DNA from: Ancylostoma caninum
Lineage: Eukaryota; Nematoda; Chromadorea; Rhabditida; Ancylostomatidae
NCBI GenBank assembly: GCA_037903475.1
Contig: JBAJFG010000635.1
Location: forward strand, 1-64,000
Length of the DNA: 64,000 bases
Reading direction: 5' to 3'
Shown: positions 44,603-53,902 of the stretch, one piece after another
Position numbering within the stretch: position 1 is the stretch's first letter
Layout: every line of letters starts with the position of its first letter
Notes under the pieces: generated by a model
The model's database searches: none
Told to the model about the DNA's origin: nothing
Seen by the model: the letters and a program-made list of their open reading frames with translations, nothing else
Translations under genes and position numbers: made by a program

Positions 44603-47600
44603 GTGAAGGGAATAACGGGGGCCCAACAAAAAGTAAGTGGGATTCTCAGTGAAAGCAGGGTGACGAGGCAGGTTAGAAATGAGATAGAGAATGAATTAAA
44701 TCGGATGAGTAAGGAAGTAGAGAGAATTTTAGTTGAAGTTCAGAGTAGGCCGAAGGTGCCTGCTGGTCCGGTAGGGGTGATAGTGGAAATTCTATCTCAG
44801 AGAGGAATAGGTACCGAAGCTGAGTGGAGAGACTATGTACGGACTATGGAAAGGGATGGAGAGGTAATATCGGATCTGTGTGAGATGTTAAATACGGATA
44901 CGTTGCAGCTGAAGGAGGCAGTGGCGGAATTGCAACAACAGGCACGAATGGGAGTTGGAAGGACCACAGGTCAGAATGAAGGTAGGACCCAAGCATTTCA
45001 TATTTTGGAACCGAATAAGGTATTGGAAGCACAAATGGATCCATTACAGGGCAGCAGCCACTTTTCGATTGGAAGGACATTGCAAGAGGACTTGAGGGCG
45101 TGTTTGAGGTCGACGCCAGCAACGTCGCGCGTTCGGGAGGATGCAGGTACGGACGTTAGCTATCAGATTGCGACTTACCTAAGATCCCTGGCATGTTCCG
45201 ATCCGGGGGTTTTCAAAGGGGGTAAGAATGAAAACTTCAACGAATTCGTACGACGGTTCAAACGCAAGTACGAGGATGTGATAACGTGTGAGGCTACTCT
45301 CATTGACGTAATGGGGGACGACCATTTAGGAGGGAGAGCTAAAAACATTTTCGCAACGTTACCAAGGTTCATAAAGGAGCAGGGTTTCGAGGCAGTGACA
45401 GCGGAAATGGCCAAGTTGTTGTCATCTGACACAGTGGCCGGCAGGATGAGAGCGCTAACTGAGCTAAGGAACCTGCGGCTTCGGCCAAACCAAGACGTGG
45501 CCGATTTTTGCACAGTCCTGGAGAAGCTGGGAAGACAGGCGAACCCAGGGTGCACAATCGGGGACCGGTCCATGGAGTATGCTCAGATACTCCTGGACAA
45601 CCTGAGTCACTGGCCGGAGCATTTCCAGCTATTGGGAGCGCTCCATAAGGTGGAACCCAACAGAGCATATGAGGAGATTAAGGAACTGGCGCTTAGCATT
45701 GAACAGTCAAAATTGATGTTTGGTGAGCAAAGGAAGCTAGTAGTGCCAACATGGAAGCGGAGAGCTTCACACTATTTTGAGCAAGGAAGATTTGATAGGA
45801 CGGAGGAACAGCCAAGAAGGTATGCGGGGGATCCGGCTAGAGTGGAAACACCTAGGCAGGTGGTGCAGCCACATCACAATAGAGCTAGAGGAATGGTAAA
45901 CGATTCGCAGAGGATGAATAGCTCGGCTCAAACACAGGTGAGGGATGGTACCAATGGTGCGCGAGGTGGTGATAATAGGAAGTGTTACAACTGCGCTAAA
46001 TATGGGCACATTGGGAGGGACTGCCCGAAGCGAGCTACACGGGTGAACCAACTTGAGTGTGATCAATCAGAACCCACGGATTCGACAACCTTGTCTACAA
46101 TTATAAGACAGGTACGCTCATTAGGACTTGTAGTAAGAGACAAGACCCACGATGACCTCGTCGGGGATCGAATGGTTGTGCCTCTCAGAACTCTGGGAGA
46201 AGAGCTCCCAGCTCTCATCGATACGGGATCAATGATAAGTATAGTCCCGATTGAAGTACTGGCGAGGGCGCAAGATAGGGGAGTTGACGTGGATGCGTTG
46301 AAGTTGGTGGACAGGTCTGTTCTTAAGCCCGTCTTCGATGCGTCTAATAACGAAATGAAATTCTTGGGTGCTGTGTATTTACAAATTGAGTTGGAGGGAG
46401 GTAATAGAAGCACTGTGGCATTTTATATCTCACCTGGCAAAGAGAATGAACTGCTTATTGGAACAAACGCATTAGGAAGCTTAGGAGTGAGCGTTACTAT
46501 TGCGAAGAGAGGAAATTGCAGCAGTGACCCATTCTCCCCGGAAGAGCAGAATAGAGGGGTTGTTGCAGTCGTAAGCAGAACAATCATACCGCCCCATGAA
46601 TCAGCTATAGTGGAAGTCGAGTGTAAGGGTGAGACGTTCCCGAAGGTAGGAGACCGCGTGTACGTTTTGTCACCCAGTAAGAAGGCTAGGAATACACACC
46701 CTAAGCTGATAAACGAATGGTCGGGTCCTTACCGGGTAATAGAAGTTAGCGATAATTCGGCCTTAATTACTCGGATAGGTGAAAACAACGACCCAGTAAG
46801 GATTCAATTTGATCAACTGAGAATTGTCCCTAAGTCGATAGGGGACGAGAGGATAGATACAGAACATGCCAGAGGTCGTAGGGGCAGGAAACCGAAGATA
46901 AAAGTGAATAAAATGTATGTGAACAATTTCAGAGGTGTGAGACTGTCCAGCGCGGAGGAAAAAGGACACCTCCAGTATCAGTGCTTGGATGACTGTTTTG
47001 CTGGGACGACCCTAGGAGATATAAAAGGAGTGGATTTTCCGGGCGCGTACGCTAGGCAGCCATTTTCCGATGTATGGACGGCCTGGAGAACGACAAGCAT
47101 ATTCATTCGGACCGATTTAAGCACTGCCAGGAAGATAAAACTGCACAAGGAGCGAGCCGTTTGCCTGGACGCCGAAGCTCTCTTCAGGATTTTGATGCTT
47201 TGCTATGAAGTGTGCACCGAGTGGACCGAATTCATCTGCACGACGAACGAAATCGAGAAGCATTCACCCATTGAGAATAACTGCGTTGAGGATTTTTATC
47301 GTATTGCGTTTGCAAGGGCGAAGGAAGAAATAGCACAAGAAGCCAAGAAGGATAGGGTACCCAAGGTGGGGCCTATTGGATTTGCTGCACCGGATTCCGC
47401 ACACTTGTTGGAGAAAGATGGGCCACGTGATGGGCTGCACACAAGAGTTGTGACGTCGTTTGAGAAGTTGCGAGATGTACTCCAGGACTGGGTTTCTTTT
47501 GGTACATGGATTGTGGTGTACCCACTGGAAGCAAAGGGAGACCGAATCGTCATCGAGGATGTGATTAAATTGATGAAACAACATTTGGAAGCTGGCGGTC

Positions 47601-47998
47601 GCCTCATTACTGCTTGGACACCAATAATGGAGATGAAGAGAGACAAGTGGATCGCCATGCACCAGCTTTGGATGACTGTAGATACTATTGTTAAGAAATT
47701 TGCAAATTCAGATCAACTGGTGCTTACAGCATGTAGTAAATTGATTGATGGCCGTGTCTTTAGTGAGGTCGGTAGTCCGGAGACCTCATTTCAGTACTAT
47801 TTTACTTATCCAGGAGTTGCGGCGGCGAAGCACCTTTATGAGGTGATCAGAAAAAGGGCCCCCAAAATTTGCTTGCCGCAGATCAGGCAAGAACGGTCGA
47901 CGAGGACGTCAACCTTGAAGAGGGGGGGCATGTCCGCCCACGATGTTGACCATCTTGATCAACCGGGGCGACCTCCCCTCAAGCGGTTGGCGCCCTGA
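44603..47998 (+). CDS. Gag-protease-GPY fusion protein with unknown C-terminal domain
   Basis: One open frame of about 1131 codons. Residues 1-110 are helical; about 195-385 are retrotransposon-Gag-like. CYNCAKYGHIGRDC (near 460) is a CCHC knuckle, and LPALIDTGSMISIVP (near 536) is the retropepsin site. After a normal post-protease stretch (RTIIPPHESAIVEVEC) the text passes at about residue 685 to VGDRVYVL and WSGPYRVIEV (near 707), the GPY motif of the gypsy integrase C-terminus. RT, RNase H and the DDE core are missing. Residues about 790-1100 are a domain I do not recognise, and the last 22 codons lie in the 3' LTR. The frame opens with GTG, not ATG. The true start may be the ATG at 44499, joined by a 56-bp intron (donor CAG/GTGAGA at 44552, weak acceptor ending at 44608), or the internal ATG near 44705. 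Confidence 0.85.
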   Translation: MKGITGAQQKVSGILSESRVTRQVRNEIENELNRMSKEVERILVEVQSRPKVPAGPVGVIVEILSQRGIGTEAEWRDYVRTMERDGEVISDLCEMLNTDTLQLKEAVAELQQQARMGVGRTTGQNEGRTQAFHILEPNKVLEAQMDPLQGSSHFSIGRTLQEDLRACLRSTPATSRVREDAGTDVSYQIATYLRSLACSDPGVFKGGKNENFNEFVRRFKRKYEDVITCEATLIDVMGDDHLGGRAKNIFATLPRFIKEQGFEAVTAEMAKLLSSDTVAGRMRALTELRNLRLRPNQDVADFCTVLEKLGRQANPGCTIGDRSMEYAQILLDNLSHWPEHFQLLGALHKVEPNRAYEEIKELALSIEQSKLMFGEQRKLVVPTWKRRASHYFEQGRFDRTEEQPRRYAGDPARVETPRQVVQPHHNRARGMVNDSQRMNSSAQTQVRDGTNGARGGDNRKCYNCAKYGHIGRDCPKRATRVNQLECDQSEPTDSTTLSTIIRQVRSLGLVVRDKTHDDLVGDRMVVPLRTLGEELPALIDTGSMISIVPIEVLARAQDRGVDVDALKLVDRSVLKPVFDASNNEMKFLGAVYLQIELEGGNRSTVAFYISPGKENELLIGTNALGSLGVSVTIAKRGNCSSDPFSPEEQNRGVVAVVSRTIIPPHESAIVEVECKGETFPKVGDRVYVLSPSKKARNTHPKLINEWSGPYRVIEVSDNSALITRIGENNDPVRIQFDQLRIVPKSIGDERIDTEHARGRRGRKPKIKVNKMYVNNFRGVRLSSAEEKGHLQYQCLDDCFAGTTLGDIKGVDFPGAYARQPFSDVWTAWRTTSIFIRTDLSTARKIKLHKERAVCLDAEALFRILMLCYEVCTEWTEFICTTNEIEKHSPIENNCVEDFYRIAFARAKEEIAQEAKKDRVPKVGPIGFAAPDSAHLLEKDGPRDGLHTRVVTSFEKLRDVLQDWVSFGTWIVVYPLEAKGDRIVIEDVIKLMKQHLEAGGRLITAWTPIMEMKRDKWIAMHQLWMTVDTIVKKFANSDQLVLTACSKLIDGRVFSEVGSPETSFQYYFTYPGVAAAKHLYEVIRKRAPKICLPQIRQERSTRTSTLKRGGMSAHDVDHLDQPGRPPLKRLAP
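47917..47928 (+). other. Polypurine tract of the gypsy-type element
   Basis: GAAGAGGGGGGG, two bases before the 3' LTR; the expected primer for plus-strand synthesis. Confidence 0.8.
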
Positions 47999-48426
47999 GG
48001 CGGGAACACAAGAACGAGCGGGAAAAGGAAGCATATGTAAGAGAACCGTGGGCGAGCGAGAGAGCTCTTTTTCTTGGTTTTCCGAGATTCCAGTCCGCCT
48101 GTGTGGCACCTTCTTTTCGAGGCCTTAGTGGCCAAGTCTAGTGAGTCGACGCCTTAGTGGCTTTTCTATTGGTTTCCGCGTCTTCAGGAAATTCTTTTGC
48201 TTCACAACCTCATCCACGTCTCCACCGCCGCGTCTCCACGTTCATCCTTGCTTTTTCGGTTTGCAATCTATTGATATCCTTTGTGTCATTCCGTTTGTTT
48301 GAAATAAACTATTGTTCACTTTGTGTGTCTTCTTGTAGACTACCGTTGCGACGGACTATTACTGGTTAACCTTATTTTTGTTTAATTACTTCGAACTCGG
48401 CGCCTAAGGAGCCTAGTGCTCTCACA
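47931..48426 (+). repeat. 3' LTR of the gypsy-type element
   Basis: 496 bp, nearly identical to 43619-44114. It supplies the stop codon (47996-47998) of the long frame. Confidence 0.96.
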
Positions 48427-50589
48427 CGACCACAATGCGACGGAAAATTTTGGCAACGGACTAATCACGATAAACACACGTTTTGGACCCATCACATCAG
48501 GTCACACAAGATTACCTCGAAATCATGTACTCATCACCAAGGAACCCCGCGATGAAGAATGTTCTTCAACGGACACAATACTATCAAAATTATGGGACCC
48601 AGAAACCATAGGAATACACGATGATCCCAATCCATCAGCGGATCAGAAGGAGAATGAAGAAATCATCAACCAATTCTTAAGAACAACAAGAATCAAGGAT
48701 GGCCGAATCTATGTGAACTTCCCATGGAAAGAAAATTATCCAAAAATGGCGGATAACAAAAACCTCGCTCGACGCCGACTCGAAATATAGTATGAGAAAT
48801 ACCACAACAATCCAGAAGTTTGGAAAGCATATTGCGACATATTCCACCAGCAACTCTCTAATGGAATTATAGAGGAAGTAGATGAAAATTCCTTCAACGG
48901 AAAGAACGTCTACTACCTACCACATCAAGTCGTAACGAAAGATAGCGAAACAACCAAATATCGTATCGTTTAAGACGCATCTAGTCCCTATCGTGGCTCA
49001 CCGAGTCTGAATGATTGTACCCATCAAGGCCCTACAATACTCCCGGATTTATGTGGAATCCTACTGCGATCCCGACTCCATCGCTACTTGATCACAGCCG
49101 ATGTAGAAAAGGCATTCTATCAAGTATACCTCCATGAAGACCAACGCGACGCCACCCATTTCATGTGGTTAAAAAATCCCACACTACCTCCATCCGATGA
49201 GAATATCCGTATCTTCCGTTTTACTCGAGTCCCATTTGGGATAAACGCTTCACCATTCCTTCTAGCAATGGCAGTCAAACACTTCATCAACAAAGACGAA
49301 GACAACGTAATCCGGAAGGAAATCTTAGAAAATATCTATGTAGACATCTTCTCACAGGAGCAAAGACAACCGAAGAATGTCTCAGAAAACAAGCTATATG
49401 CAAGGAAACCTTTAAGAAGATGCGCATGAATCTTCGAGAATTCATGAGCAACAGTACCCAACTCATGAAGCATTTACCCGGTGAAGATGAAGCGAAATCT
49501 CGAAAAGGAGCCAAATTATTAGGAATTCCGTGGGACCCCAACTCAGATACGAGAAGAATTCCATTAAAACTACTCGGGAATCCCGTGAATACAAAACGCA
49601 CAGCCTTGCAGGCACTGGCGTCAACATTTGATCCGATGGTATTTTTGTCCCCACTCTTAGTGAAAGCAAAGACTTTCTTACAGGATCTTTGGCAGAAGAA
49701 CTACGACTGGGATACTCCCCTCTCGGAAGAAGATGGAAATAATTGGAAACAAATCGTAAAAGAAATTTATCCATACACTTCATGCTTGCCCAGGTGTATA
49801 ACACTATGTACTGATGACACTCGGTACGAACTACTCGTCTTTTCAGACGCATCCCAGAGTCTGTATGCAGCAGCAGCGTATCTTCTTTGTGAATCTTCTA
49901 AAAATGAATATAAATGTAATATCCTCATGGCCAAATCACGTTTAGCACCCATAGAGGGAGTGACAATTCCTCGACTGGAACTGATGGCATGCTACATTGC
50001 GGTAAAACTAAGTTTGTTTATCAATAAGCAGCTAAACATAAGAATAGCAACAATCCGATATTTTACCGATTCCCAAATCGCACTACACTGGATTCACGCC
50101 AACAAACCTCTAAAAACGTTTGTCAAAAACCGTGTGGAATTCATCCGTGATAGCACTAAAAAACTGACCGACGAAGGATTGGAAATCAAATTCCACTTTC
50201 TTAATACTGCCAACAACCCCGCCGGCTGCGCAACACGTGGGTTAACTGCTGAAGAATCAGTTAAACACATGTGGTGGACTGGACCAACATTCGTAACGAC
50301 ACCAGTTAAAAACTGGCCAAACTCCGGCATTGATTTCACCATAACTCCAGAATTGACCTAAGAAATGTCATGTGAATTCAAATCCTTGACAGTTTTATCA
50401 GACGAACCATTCAAATCAATCATTCCATACACCCGCACTAACAGCTACGACAAACTCATAAAAATTATCCATTTTATTCTTAAGTTTCTATGCACCCGAA
50501 TCTTCGAAAGGATAGGAGCAAAATCTAGACTCCGCCTTAGTAACAGTCTCCCACTTGACCATGAAAGCCAAGAATGCAAGACAACATGA
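48427..50589 (+). pseudogene. E3 pol: reverse transcriptase and RNase H with in-frame stops
   Basis: After the gypsy insertion the frame runs from 48427 to about 49340 with only two nonsense codons, TAG 48788-48790 and TAA 48971-48973. It holds the RT fingers, ITADVEKAFYQV (motif A) and FTRVPFGINASP. The active-site stretch NIYVD (near 49330) is followed by a one-base shift. Frame 49420-50361 then carries the RT thumb and RNase H: LLVFSDAS (Asp), PRLELMA (Glu), FTDSQIALHW (Asp) and NTANNPAGCATRG, where the usual NPAD has Gly for Asp. A TAA at 50359-50361 is followed by more of the same frame to 50589. The enzyme would copy the element RNA into DNA. Confidence 0.87.
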
Positions 50590-50807
50590 CGTATGACATG
50601 ACATGACATGTATGACCCCAAGCTTGCCGAGCTATCCGCCATCACTACCGTGAAAACAGGACTGAACTACAGAACTTACTGAATAAAAGATGCATAAAAG
50701 TGCAACAAGGAGAAGATGGCCTATACTGAAGTATAACAAGAGTAACGAACGCAACGATCCCGGACTGCTCAAAGTTCCCAATCCTCCTGCTGACAAGACA
50801 CCCCTTA

Positions 50808-52061
50808 ACATCACTCATTATCAGAAAAATCCATGAAAAACTATTTCATGCAGGCGTTTCCCATACTGTCGTGGCGACTCGAGAAACATATCTTTTGCCC
50901 AAGATACGTCAACTCGTTAAATCCATAATCTCTCAATGCGTCCCCTGTAAAAAGATACAGGGAGGACCATTCACCTATCCTGCATTGCCAGATCTCTCTG
51001 CACAAAGAGTGATCCGGAGCAGACCATTTCAGAATACAGGGCTTGACTATTTTGGTCCACTACTCATTCGCTCAGTCAAAAAAGAAACCCGTAAGGTCTG
51101 GGCATGCCTTTTTACATGCATGGCTACCCGAGCAATCCATTTGGAATCTGTCGCTGACAACTTGGCTATCGAATTCATCTCAGCTTTCCGAAAGTTGATA
51201 GCACGGAGAGGTGCTCCTGATTTGGTGATCAGCGATAACGCCCCAACTTTCAAGTTGGGATCAGAAATTTTAACGAACGAATTGCCCAAAAACCGAAATA
51301 ATCCGCTGGTCCACTCGTTTGTTCTGCAGGAAAGGCTACAGTGGAAGTTCATCACGCCATTCTCGCCTTGGAAAGGCGGGTTTTATGAGAGGCTAGTAGG
51401 ATCCGTCAAAAACGCCTTGAAGAAAACCGTTCAAAAGGCTATACTGACCAGCAAGACGCTCGAGACATTGGTCACAGAAATCGAAGGTGTTCTAAATTCA
51501 CGACCATTAACTCCGATAGGGAATACTAACAGCGCCGAAGAAGTGAGAATCCTACGACCAATTGACCTTCTCCAACCTCACGCTGATGTAGCACCCTTCA
51601 TTAAATCAACGAATACAAAGTCATCCACATACGCCGTTTCCGCCAGTACAGAAACAAAAGAATATGTGAATTCGTGGTTCCAGACAGCCACCGAAAATCT
51701 CAATACATTTTGGAATGTTTGGCAGAAGGAGTATTTACAAGCTCTCGTCGAAAAGCATCAGCAATCGAAAACGTATAAATTCGGAGCAAAAACTTGTCCT
51801 AAAGAAGGACAGATCGTCCTTGTCAAACAAGAGTGTACTTCAAGAACAGAGTGGCCACTAGCCATAATACTAAAACTCAACAAGTCAAAAGACGGCACTG
51901 TCCGTTCGGCCAAAATTCGTACTTCCAACAAATCTGAGATAGAAAGGCCCATAAACCAGCTGATACCCTTGGAAATCCAAGCTAAAAGTAGTGTACAGTG
52001 TCAAAAAGAAACGCACAAACCTACACGAGTACAACCCCCAAGAGCTGCGAAAACTCAATAG
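50808..52061 (+). CDS. E3 integrase and DUF5641-like tail, open
   Basis: The frame is open from before 50808 to 52061. It begins with the zinc-binding N-terminus (HEKLFHAGVSH, then CVPCKK). The DDE core has Asp in GLDYFGPL, Asp in ISDNAPTF and Glu in PWKGGFYERLVGS, then LNSRPLTP. The C-terminal part is the DUF5641-like tail with GQIVLVKQE, PLAIILKLNKSKDG and NQLIPLEIQ. All catalytic and zinc residues are present, so this is the best kept pol domain of the BEL/Pao copies here. It has no start of its own, since it would be cut from a pol polyprotein that is broken upstream. Bases 50590-50807 are of uncertain frame. Confidence 0.87.
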   Translation, partial: TSLIIRKIHEKLFHAGVSHTVVATRETYLLPKIRQLVKSIISQCVPCKKIQGGPFTYPALPDLSAQRVIRSRPFQNTGLDYFGPLLIRSVKKETRKVWACLFTCMATRAIHLESVADNLAIEFISAFRKLIARRGAPDLVISDNAPTFKLGSEILTNELPKNRNNPLVHSFVLQERLQWKFITPFSPWKGGFYERLVGSVKNALKKTVQKAILTSKTLETLVTEIEGVLNSRPLTPIGNTNSAEEVRILRPIDLLQPHADVAPFIKSTNTKSSTYAVSASTETKEYVNSWFQTATENLNTFWNVWQKEYLQALVEKHQQSKTYKFGAKTCPKEGQIVLVKQECTSRTEWPLAIILKLNKSKDGTVRSAKIRTSNKSEIERPINQLIPLEIQAKSSVQCQKETHKPTRVQPPRAAKTQ

Positions 52062-52222
52062 ATTAGAGAACGGTTCCGTAAGTGCCATCATTAACTTAGA
52101 TTAGACCGTAATCTACTAATTTCTCATCCTCACACTCTACTGTGAATGCGTACATTGCCAGTCGTAACGTTTAGTCAGTCTAACCCGCCTCATTGTCCAT
52201 AACGAGCATGCGGCGAGCGCAG

Positions 52223-52510
52223 TGTCTCATGCGCGCTGTCTGCTCCCTCTGCGGCGCGCACGATGTCTCAGTCGCGTTGTTTGCACCCTCTGCGGCACGC
52301 ACGGTGTCTCACGTGCGCTGTCTGCTCCCTCTGCGGCGCGCACGGTGTCTCAGTCGCGTTGTTTGCACCCTCTGCTGCGCACACGGTGTCTCACGCGCGC
52401 TGTTTGCTTCCTCTGCGGAGCGCACGGTGTCGCACACGCGCTGTCTGCGTCCTCTGCAGCGCCTCGTGGTGTCTCAGTTGGAAGAGCAGACTGCCTAGTT
52501 TGGCTCCGCC
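52223..52510 (+). repeat. 41-bp GC-rich tandem repeat downstream of E3 pol
   Basis: Seven TGTCTCA-type words at 52223, 52264, 52305, 52346, 52387, 52428 and 52470, mostly 41 bases apart, each followed by a CGCGCTGTCTGCTCCCTCTG-like part. Types with TCACG and TCAGT alternate. All three plus frames stay open through it. It lies between pol and the 3' gene of E3. Confidence 0.9.
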
Positions 52511-52533
52511 CTCACCCAAAATTTGCATAAATT
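52510..52533 (+). promoter_or_regulatory. Possible promoter of the E3 3' gene, now displaced
   Basis: GGCTCCGCCC at about 52502 and GCATAAATT at 52525-52533. If the 52541-53861 insertion is discounted, this TATA-like box lies about 52 bases before the ATG at 53903, as in E1 (39) and E2 (47). Confidence 0.4.
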
Positions 52534-52732
52534 GAGCTCACAAGGGAAGGATACTCCCTGGCTGTGAGCTTTCCTGATGACCTATGTACGGTTCAATGCA
52601 GTTGGCATCACTGATGTCGAATCCATGCCGCACCATTCCTGCGGGGTCCTGAGTGGAAAGTTATGGCGGTTTTTGTTGGTGCGGGAGCGCACACATATGT
52701 GGTCTCGAGTGCAAGAGAGCCAGCTCGGTCCG

Positions 52733-52786
52733 TGGTATAGTGGTAAGTCTCTCGCTTCACAAGGACAAGGTTGCTGGTTCGGATCC
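52733..52786 (+). other. tRNA-like Pol III boxes, left arm
   Basis: A box TGGTATAGTGGTAAG (52733-52747) and B box GGTTCGGATCC (52776-52786), 28 bases apart. The cloverleaf is poor, so it is probably a tRNA-derived internal promoter and not a tRNA. Confidence 0.55.
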
Positions 52787-53613
52787 TGCTGCAGCTACAC
52801 GTTTTGCATCTACGATTTAGAAGCCGTCCTCCTTCGAGGAGGCTATTTTCAGGCAGTTAGGCTATATTTCCCACTCGCATACCGACAATACAAGGGTTCG
52901 GAGTGGTTCCAAAGGTTCTTCGTACATCACATCTCACAACAGCAGAAACTTAATATATGGTTCGACAACATCGCTAAACCGAATTGAACCCCTATCTCCA
53001 TCTGTCGTTTTTTCTTCGTCATCCGCTGTCCAGAGTGGATCACAGTCATCACTCTCAACGCAGGCTTCCTCTTCACAATCGATGACAAGATTGTCAAACG
53101 AAGCGTCACGCAAAATTGACGAAAAATTCTCAATGATCTTCTTCTCTTTCCTGCATGGCGCTTGCGAGATTTCACAGGAGCCGAATTCCTTCAGCAGATT
53201 CGATACTACCAACTTCGGGCAGAACATTGTTCAATTAATTTCGCACGAGAGGTTTTAACCTGTCTCTTTGAATTATACCGCCAAACCACAGCAATCCACG
53301 TCATCCACGTCATCAGGGACTTGTTCTTTGTGGGAAACCACCCCATTTCGATCAATTTGCGCCATTTTATCGGATTTAAACGATATCCCGAATTTGATTG
53401 GATATCGTAGATGATGAAATTTGATTGTCGGAGAGTAAACCATGCATTAAGCTTCTGCTGTTGTGAGATGTGATGTACGAAGAACCTTTGGAATCACTCC
53501 GAACCCTTCTATTGTCGGTATGCGAGTGGGAAATATAGCCTAACTGTCTGAAAATAGCCTCGTCGAAGGAGGACCGCTTCTAAATCGTAGATGCAAAACG
53601 TGTAGCTGCAGCA

Positions 53614-53667
53614 GGATCCGAACCAGCAACCTTGTTCTTGTGAAGCGAGAGACTTACCACTATACCA
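53614..53667 (-). other. tRNA-like Pol III boxes, right arm
   Basis: An inverted copy of the left-arm boxes: B box at 53614-53624 and A box at 53653-53667 on the minus strand, both perfectly kept. Two convergent Pol III promoters would transcribe the centre from both sides. Confidence 0.55.
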
Positions 53668-53902
53668 CGGACCGAGCTGGCTGTGCTGCCAGCTCGAGAC
53701 CGCATATGTGTGCGTTCCCGCACCAACAAAAACAGCCATAACTTTCCACTCAGGACCCCGCAGGAATGGTGCGGCATGGATTCGACATCAGTGATGCCAA
53801 CTGCATTGAACCGTACATAGGTCATCAGAAAAGCTCACGGCCAGGGAGTATCCTTCCCTTGTCACCAAGAACTCAAACTCCATTCTTGATCGGAAGTAAT
53901 CG

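Larger units (their letters stand above)
43619..48426 (+). mobile_element. Young non-autonomous gypsy-type LTR element nested in E3
   Basis: Two 496-bp LTRs differ at about three positions. The flanks are an exact 4-bp duplication, CGAC (43615-43618 and 48427-48430). The inside holds a primer site, one long frame and a polypurine tract. The frame joins Gag and protease directly to the integrase C-terminal region, so RT, RNase H and the integrase core are absent and movement would need help from a related element. Confidence 0.95.
52541..53861. mobile_element. Long inverted-repeat element with tRNA-like arms, nested in E3
   Basis: The arms 52541 to about 52957 and about 53449-53861 are inverted copies at high identity. 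The ends are CAAGGGAAGG and CCTTCCCTTG. TCA flanks both sides (52538-52540, 53862-53864), a possible 3-bp target duplication. The centre (about 52960-53445) is not coding. The ends match the element at 22388-25048. Confidence 0.85.

Noticed and set aside
50590..50807. Separate gene between RNase H and integrase
   Set aside because: The stretch fits a worn pol linker and has no start or domain of its own.
52733..52786. Functional tRNA gene
   Set aside because: The A and B boxes are good, but acceptor and anticodon stems do not pair; it lies in an inverted-repeat arm and occurs twice.
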